NCBI GenBank assembly: GCA_019054805.1
Contig: JAHQIY010000019.1
Span: 836,001 to 900,000, forward strand
DNA from: Brachionus manjavacas
Taxonomy: Eukaryota > Rotifera > Eurotatoria > Ploima > Brachionidae
Direction of reading: 5' to 3'
DNA length: 64,000 nucleotides
Under the pieces are notes generated by a model. That model was not told where the DNA came from and made no database searches. It saw only the letters and a list, made by a program, of their open reading frames with translations. Positions 58,301-64,000 of the stretch are shown here, piece by piece. Position numbers and translations under genes: made by a program. The first letter of the stretch is position 1; each line of letters begins with the position of its first letter.

Positions 58301-61300
58301 GGGATTTGACATTCTATGTTGAGTAAAAAGGTAGAATCTGCAATATCAAAATGCACATTGCAGAGTGAAGACCATCAAAATGCTGCGAATTTTTCAGAAT
58401 TTTTGCTGAAATTAAGTTTTAAATTTTACATAGTATCTTTAATTAATAAATATATCTCTGCATTTATTCTTTTAAAAAACAATATTTTTTTTCAAAATTA
58501 AAATATTGATTTGATCATTTTTAGCATCAAAAAAACTGATCATAGACTTCAAGTTGCCTTAATTTTCTATTCTTTGTAATTGGATATAAAGTTGCAGAGT
58601 TAATCAACTAGCATGTGCACCTGCCAATATAAATTATAACTTTTATAGTAATAAAAAGTTAAAATTTAGTTTAATTGTTTATAAAAATAAAAGAAGATTA
58701 AATTGAATCTTTTATTAAATTTTTTTCTGAAATTAAAAGGGTTTTCAAAATAAAAGTGAAACAAATAATTAAGCCTTAAAGCTAAAGATCATCAAAATTT
58801 TAAAACATAAATAAAAAGCAAAGATTGACATTTTAAAGTTTAAGATCAATTTTTGATCCTAAAAATGATAAAACCAAGTTTTTATTATGAATTAGCAATT
58901 TATTTCATTTTAGAATTAGTGCAGGGGTAGATTTTTGGATTTAACATACTTTGTTAAATCAAGAAGGTAAAATCTGCAAGAGTCTGCAAAATGAATTCAT
59001 TTAAAATTGGATCATTTAGATAGTGTGCACTCTGCAACGTTCATTTTTATTTTGCAGAGTTTACGTTAAGATTTAATGCTAAATCCAAAAATTTATCCCT
59101 GCATTTTTCTGTTAAAATTTTATTTATTTCATGATTTAAACTTGGTTTGATCATTTTGAGCATCAAAAATTGATCATAAACTTTAAAATGCCGCAAAGAT
59201 AATATACTAATTTTATCATTTACATAAGAAACTCTATTTAAATAGGGCTTATTACCCAAAAAAAAAATTTATAAAAAATTAGTCAACAAATGTCATTTAA
59301 ACTTTTTATTATAATTTTTTTTAAACATCGCCAAGACGGGTCCTACTTAAACACTGACTCCCAATTTTTTTTAATTTCCTAACTCCCATTTGTTATTTGC
59401 AAAGCAAAAATATTTTCAAAAGTTTTATATATCATTTAGTTTGAATTTTTCTCTATTTTTTGAAAATTAAATTAGTTTTTCTCCAAAATTTTTATTTTTT
59501 GTGAAAATTGAATAATTTTATATTTTTAAAAACCTGACCCCCTTCTGACCCCCATTTTTCTTAAAGAGAATTAGCTTTCTAAAAATGTGTCTAGTTTTTC
59601 TCCATGAAATAAAGTTTTTGAGAATTTTTGATTATAATAAAAGACCCTAGTTATTTTGAAATTGGGTTTTAAAGTTTTAAAACGATATACTACTCGATCA
59701 AGAATTTTTAAGCTTTTTGACTGTCATGTTTGTTTTCTTAATTTCAATATTATTTTTAAAGTCGTTTAAAATTTGGAGTCAGTGGGTGGTCAGTCGTCAA
59801 AAATTGGGGGTCAGTAGGGAGTCAGGTTTATGAAAATAAAAAAATATTCAATTTTCACAAAAAATAAAAATTTTGGAGAAAAACTAATTTAATTTTCAAA
59901 AAATAGAGAAAAATTAACTAAATTATAACTTTTGATATATTAAAACTTTTGAAAATATTTTTGCTTTGAAAAAAAAATGGGGGTCAGTATTTTAGAAGGA
60001 CAGGCGTAATTTTATGATATAAATAAAAAAGAAAAAAAAATTAACCTAAAATAAGAAGAAACAAAACAAACATATTTTCGAATATATTATTTTGGACATT
60101 TGAAATACTGAAATCAAACGTAGGAACAACAGAATTACGAGTTAAAGGTTGTTCAGCTTTTTCAGGTCTGCCCTTTTTTCTGATACCCTCTACTGGTATT
60201 TCAACTGCTGGAAACACATCTATTCTTTTGTCAGAAGTTAATGATTTAAATTTGTCATGTCAGATAAAAGCAAGTAAATTAGTTGAATTTCATATAAAAA
60301 AATTTGGTACTAATTGATTTCATTTGGTTCTATTTGGCAATTTATTATGGTTTTAATTATTTCTTTTTACTAATATAATAATAGTATGTCTCTCCAATAA
60401 TAGCTTGTCAGATATTAATTTTTTTATTTTATTCGTTGTTAAGATCTTTTAGAATATCTAATTAAAAAGAAATAATTTACATGTAATTGATGCTTTACTA
60501 TTTCTGCTTCCTTTTCACTCACAGGACCTTTTTCAACAATTTATTTTTCATATGTTGTCCGTTTTAGTCACAAAAAAACTAAGCTTTCACAATTTTTTAA
60601 TTAATTTTTTTAGCTTCTTATTTTCCTTTTTGTTAAATTTTTTATTTAGATTGTTTAATTCTTCTGAAATCATTTTTTATGAACTTTAGGTTTGAAAAAC
60701 CTAATGGTTTTCTAAATTTGGTAACCCTAAAATCTAGACTTGATTGAAAGATTTTTTATTTTGAATTTAAATCAACTCTAAAATTTGATTGATTTTAAAT
60801 ATTTGAAAATTTTTGTTTAAAAGTTGAAAAAATTAAACCTACTAATTTTAGAAATTTTTCCAATTTTAAATTAATTTTATGGTGAACTAAAAAAGTATTA
60901 CACGTAAAATTACGTAATTTTTTATTTTAATTATTGAGAATTAAGTAAAAAAAAATTCTAAAATTTAAAAAATTGTTCAACAATCCTCTTTTTTGGGCCT
61001 TTTAAAATTTACCGAAAAATGCTTGTAAAGAAAAATTGTTTTTTTCTATAAAAGTTTTACAGAATTAAATTATCTCCGAAATAATGATAAGTAGATTGCA
61101 AAAGGCCCAAAAAGAGGATTGTTGGACAATTTTTTAAATTTTAGAATTTTTTTTTCAATTCTCATAATAAATAAAATAAAAAAATCAAATAAAATTTTAC
61201 TAAAAGAGTCTTTTAGTAAAAAAGTTAATTTTGAAAATGATCAAAATAATCTACATCAGGGAAAAAAGTAGTCTCTTTTAATCGCCAAGTTACTTAAATT

Positions 61301-64000
61301 AATTCTTTAAAGGTTGATGAATCAATTCCTAGAAAAACCAATTCATAAGAAATTAATAAATTCGAACTGAACTCATTAAAAAAATTAATAAGAAACCATT
61401 TCATAGAAATAAACTTCTAGAATTATTTCCGGTAGAAACTGAGTGGAATCTTCTATAGAAGAATGTTTTATGGACAAACTATTAAGTCTAGAATTTGATC
61501 AAATTTAATTAATAAAAATTGATTTTTAAGAAAAGATATTAGATCTATTTCTGAGATTTAATACAAAGATTTAGATTTTTGTAACGATTTAAAATATTTT
61601 TTTCAAAATTGTCACATATTATGATTCTATTATTAAAAAATAAATTCATAAAATTTTAATGTTTAAAAATTTTAAAATAATATTTTAAATAATTTTAATA
61701 AATTAATTATTTTACCAAATGGGCTTATACAAAAGAATAGATTGATTTTTACTTTTAAATTTCTTTCGATTCAAAAGTATTTAATCGAAAGTTAATGATA
61801 AAAAAACAAAGTGTAAAGGGCTATAGCCGCATGAACCTCAAGGAAAAAAATTCTCTTAACTTGAATTAAATTTTTTAAAATTTAAGTATGTGGTCAACTC
61901 AATTCAATTCGATGTACTCTCTGTTCGATCAAAATTTAACATATGACGACTCACTGTATAAAATTTTCTATTCCCTTTGGTCCAAACAGAACAAACAGCA
62001 CATTAGCTTGTACAATGATAAATCCCAAATGACCAACATGGAAACCATATCGAATTTCATGGCAAACAATTCCCTTAACTCGATAATGTCGTGTCGCAAC
62101 TTCACCAAATCCATAAGCTCACTGCTATCCTTTTTTTCAAACGGACCAGTACAGACACCAGCACTGTCACGTGACCAAATCGAAATTCTAGTCAAACACA
62201 TCTCCGAGTACAAGCCAAAAAGCCTAGGCCCAGATCTAAGACACGAACTAAACATCGTTCTGAACAAATCCTATCCTCTAATGCTACACCACTATTCGGA
62301 CATAATCCACACTTTGCTAAACACCAGCCACCGCCACCAGCAAACATCACTCGCCTATGCATCACTCAGTGAGCTCATTGTTGGTGATTTCATATTCGAC
62401 CTTAGCTCCAAGTGTACCAGCAAAAACCTCAATCTTTTCAAGTCAATCGAGCACTTGCTCTCAATTGAGCATTTAGACTCGGAGCTGATCGGCGGCTACC
62501 AGGTCCAATCTTTAGAGCCGCTCAACATTTTGGCCTACGACTTTTTGAATTCGTTGATGGCAAAAATTTTGCTCAACTCCGAGCAACGCTTGGACTTGAC
62601 TCTAAATTTCTACGACTTGAAAATAAGTCTCATACACACACTGACAGATTACATTTGGTCTAATTACAAATTGTTGTCAAACAAACAAGCTAAGGTTGAT
62701 CAAATCAACAAAAAACTTCTGGATGAAGTCCGCAATGAGCTCAGTTTTGTGAGCGGCAGCGAAATAGAGCACTATTTGTATGAGAGGGGCTTTGACAGGC
62801 GTTTTTTGAACAAATCGGACAGTCCGTGCATCAATTTGCTAGTCTATGGCCTGTTCTACTTAATTCTGTACTGTCCTATGGAACCGTTGGACCCTGTTGA
62901 GCACGATGTCCTGGTGCAAAAAAACCAGCTTACCATCTCGCATACGCAACAGCATCAAGTGTACTTGTGTCGCAAAAATGTGGCATGTCGACTAAAAATT
63001 TGTCTTGAGTCAGAACCAGTCGATTCGCAAGATCACCTCACCGATCGACTAAACAAGCCAGTCTACTATTTGATCAAAAGTGAAATAGAAAATTTTCTGA
63101 GACAATTTTTAGCCTATGACCAAGTGTCAGCATTGTGGTCGAACAATCAACCGTCTGAACAATTTAGTACATGGCTGAATTCAATTGAAAACCTGATAAA
63201 TAAGCTGAAGGCCTACTACAACTATTCGGATGTAGTTGGGTGTCCTGTGCGCGGTCTCAGTCTTGTGTGGCATGCCATGAGCTCAATGTACACCGAGTGT
63301 AGAGCACAAAAAAATGTCTTAGCCTTGGAGCTGATGCAGTATCCGGTGATGGACAGCTACATGGAGATAGCGGAGAGAATGAGCGCAGTGAAGTCAAACG
63401 ACATGCATCTAGTTGCCTTGATGAATATTGTGAACAGTGTTTTGGTCGAGTCGGCCGCCGCTGACCGAGTTACCCGTCTAGTGGTCAAAGTATGCGACCA
63501 CTTCAACTCAGAATACTTTGAGTACAAGCGGCAAAGGGACGAAGAGCAGCAGGTGGATGCGTACAAGTACAAGCAGTATGGCCAAGAGAAAATCGAACAA
63601 GAATTGGAAGACCAAGAGTTCGAGAGCAAATTTCCCAGCTATGAGCACAATTTTAGCGAATTTATTCAAACAAATGTTCTCGAAGACGAGAAAAAAGAGA
63701 CAAAAACTCAAAAAGACTCGTTTGTTTATTTGTTTGACCAAGTGTACGATTTGATAAGCAGAGTTTACGAGCCGTGCACAAACAAAAAATTTCTTCTAGA
63801 CACATTTCTAAAGTCGTACACTATCGGCACCGGGCTGATACGCGACACCATCGTTCAAAACTCGGACAAAAACACTTTACTGTCTCACATTTTGTTCTCG
63901 ACATCAGTCAATTTGAAAGAAGAGAGAAAACTGTTCGATATTTATCACGACTCTAATTGTGAACAAGTGCTCGTGTTAAAAAAGTGCCTCGACTCGTTGA
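46352..64000 (+). CDS. MDN1: Midasin (AAA+ ribosome-assembly ATPase), partial at right edge
   Basis: Exons seen: 46352-46701, 46755-48222, 52391-57924 and 61887 onward, open to the window end. The introns are 53, 4168 and 3962 bp, all GT-AG; the junction HVQ/TCYSKSNWKYLLRL matches the family. About 3155 residues are encoded of an expected 5000-5600. All six tandem AAA+ modules are present, with Walker A at about residues 207 (GALSTGKT), 529 (GETGVGKT), 947 (GDTSIGKT), 1251 (GETGVGKT), 1577 (GSPGVGKT) and 1887 (GRGSTGKT). Walker B motifs are LLLEDFD (AAA1), IILDEIN (2), ILLDELN (3), FLIDEIS (4), VILDEIN (5) and VLIDNAN (6); AAA1 and AAA6 lack the standard DE pair, as elsewhere in the family. 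Exon 4 covers the linker. The Asp/Glu-rich region and C-terminal MIDAS domain lie beyond the window. Midasin removes assembly factors from pre-60S particles in the nucleolus and nucleoplasm. Confidence 0.96.
48595..48770. mobile_element. Short LINE-tail relics in MDN1 intron 2
   Basis: GTTCTGAAGGAGCATTAGCC near 48630 matches the LINE tail at 27575, and AACGCCTTAAAGGCGATG near 48715 resembles the inverse tail at 25840. No coding remains. Confidence 0.3.
49521..50457 (-). mobile_element. Pogo-like element relic in MDN1 intron 2
   Basis: The ends are inverted: AACGGGGTAAAACCGTGAATT at 49521 and the inverse of AATGGGGTAAAACCGTGAATT ending about 50457; a third GGGGTAAATCCGTGAATT lies inside at about 49606. 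On the minus strand about 50030-49840 reads REETLQIAIAEIVAKKLNIH then QASVRFNIPYSTLYIRINGK, a pipsqueak helix-turn-helix, and after a stop GAIPWIPKEFQTLL, as in pogo-type transposases. The catalytic part is missing. The target duplication is unclear. It interrupts a divergent unit of the satellite that follows. Confidence 0.6.
50505..52290. repeat. 235-bp tandem satellite in MDN1 intron 2
   Basis: The unit begins CAAAAATGAGTTGTTTTTCC and contains ACTCGGGCCCTTTTAATTTA and GTGTCTAATGCTGAATATTA. Copies start at 51091, 51323, 51558, 51793 and 52027, spaced 232-235 bp, with a partial copy from 52262. A more divergent copy lies at 50505-50706, split off by an inserted palindrome, and a fragment at 49440-49512 lies beyond the pogo-like relic. 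Each unit has a GTCCTTTTC...GAAAAGGAC hairpin. The array ends about 100 bp before the exon 3 splice acceptor. Confidence 0.92.
50707..51083. mobile_element. Palindromic MITE inserted in the satellite
   Basis: Arms of about 140 bp: TTCAGTACAAAATGAAAAAA ... CTGTAAATGCAACATAATGC on the left, and GCATTTACGG ... TTCTGTTTTTTTGTACTGAA in inverse on the right, around a centre rich in TCTGCA. It separates the first recognisable satellite unit from the rest. Boundaries are approximate and no target duplication is identified. Confidence 0.6.
58217..58558. mobile_element. Palindromic MITE, copy 1, MDN1 intron 3
   Basis: The left end TTGGCACTTTGAAGTTTATG then ATCAATTTTTGATGC is mirrored at the right by GCATCAAAAAAACTGATC and ATAGACTTCAAGTTGCC. 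The centre has CTGCA-rich motifs. No coding. Confidence 0.6.
58825..59194. mobile_element. Palindromic MITE, copy 2, MDN1 intron 3
   Basis: Same family as 58217-58558: CATTTTAAAGTTTAAGATCA then ATTTTTGATC on the left, inverse ending ATAAACTTTAAAATGCCGC on the right. The shared interior GGATTTAACAT...AAATCTGCAA supports common origin. Confidence 0.6.
59353..59990. mobile_element. Long inverted repeat, MDN1 intron 3
   Basis: The left arm about 59353-59565 (ACTGACTCCC ... GCAAAGCAAAAATATTTTCA ... GACCCCCATTTTTC) pairs with the right arm about 59770-59990 over roughly 210 bases with moderate mismatch. GACCCCC motifs recur at both ends of each arm. In the MDN1 pre-mRNA it could form a long double-stranded stem. 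Confidence 0.7.
60143..60240 (-). pseudogene. AT-hook coding relic, MDN1 intron 3
   Basis: The minus strand reads SDKRIDVFPAVEIPVEGIRK then KGRPEKAEQPLTRN. The KKGRPEK core is an AT-hook. It resembles in style the relic at 31183-31267. No start codon or full domain; probably a transposon or gene remnant. Confidence 0.35.
60922..61185. mobile_element. Palindromic MITE, MDN1 intron 3
   Basis: The left arm TTATTTTAATTATTGAGAAT ... ACAATCCTCTTTTTTGGGCC and the right arm GGCCCAAAAAGAGGATTGTT ... ATTCTCATAATAAATAAAAT pair over about 90 bases with few mismatches. No coding. The outer boundaries are AT-rich and uncertain. Confidence 0.65.

Overview
The window is animal nuclear DNA, very AT-rich between genes and much closer to balanced base composition inside exons. 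It has spliceosomal introns, several only 43-70 bp long, a rhodopsin-type GPCR, a MARCHF1/8 orthologue, a cilia gene (CFAP299) and the giant ribosome-assembly AAA+ ATPase midasin. Composition, tiny introns and the mix of non-LTR and DNA-transposon relics fit a small aquatic invertebrate. A Brachionus-like monogonont rotifer is my best guess, but it is an inference and no marker gene proves it.

Layout. 1-8.5 kb is a transposon graveyard: a MULE-derived element, broken pieces of extracellular parallel beta-helix genes on both strands, a LINE tail, and one pogo/Tigger relic nested inside another TA-flanked element. 9.2-12.3 kb holds an intronless membrane-anchored beta-propeller protein (minus). 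12.3-17 kb is gene-free with palindromic MITEs. 17.1-18.4 kb is an intronless class A GPCR (plus). 18.4-23.5 kb is gene-free with a mariner relic, a 168-bp duplication and nested MITEs. 23.6-24.8 kb is a three-exon secreted cysteine-rich protein (ADAMTS-type Cys-rich, ShKT and EGF modules, minus). 25.8-28.4 kb carries LINE and Tigger relics. 28.9-35.7 kb holds two RING-CH (MARCH) E3 ligase genes on the minus strand flanking CFAP299 on the plus strand, which has a perfect palindromic RFX X-box 57 bp before its ATG. 36-46 kb is gene-poor with two LINE fragments, an unrecognised decayed coding region and a 171-bp near-perfect hairpin made of TTACGTAA sites. 46.35 kb to the right edge is midasin (MDN1), four exons seen, cut by the window end. 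Its ~4.2-kb and ~4.0-kb introns hold a 235-bp tandem satellite and several long inverted repeats.

Most intact genes act separately. CFAP299 (motile cilia), MDN1 (60S ribosome maturation), the MARCH ligases (membrane-protein ubiquitination) and the GPCR (peptide signalling) are ordinary metazoan housekeeping or signalling genes. The more unusual material is the X-box, the apparently surface-exposed propeller protein, and the dense set of MITEs with readable target-site duplications.
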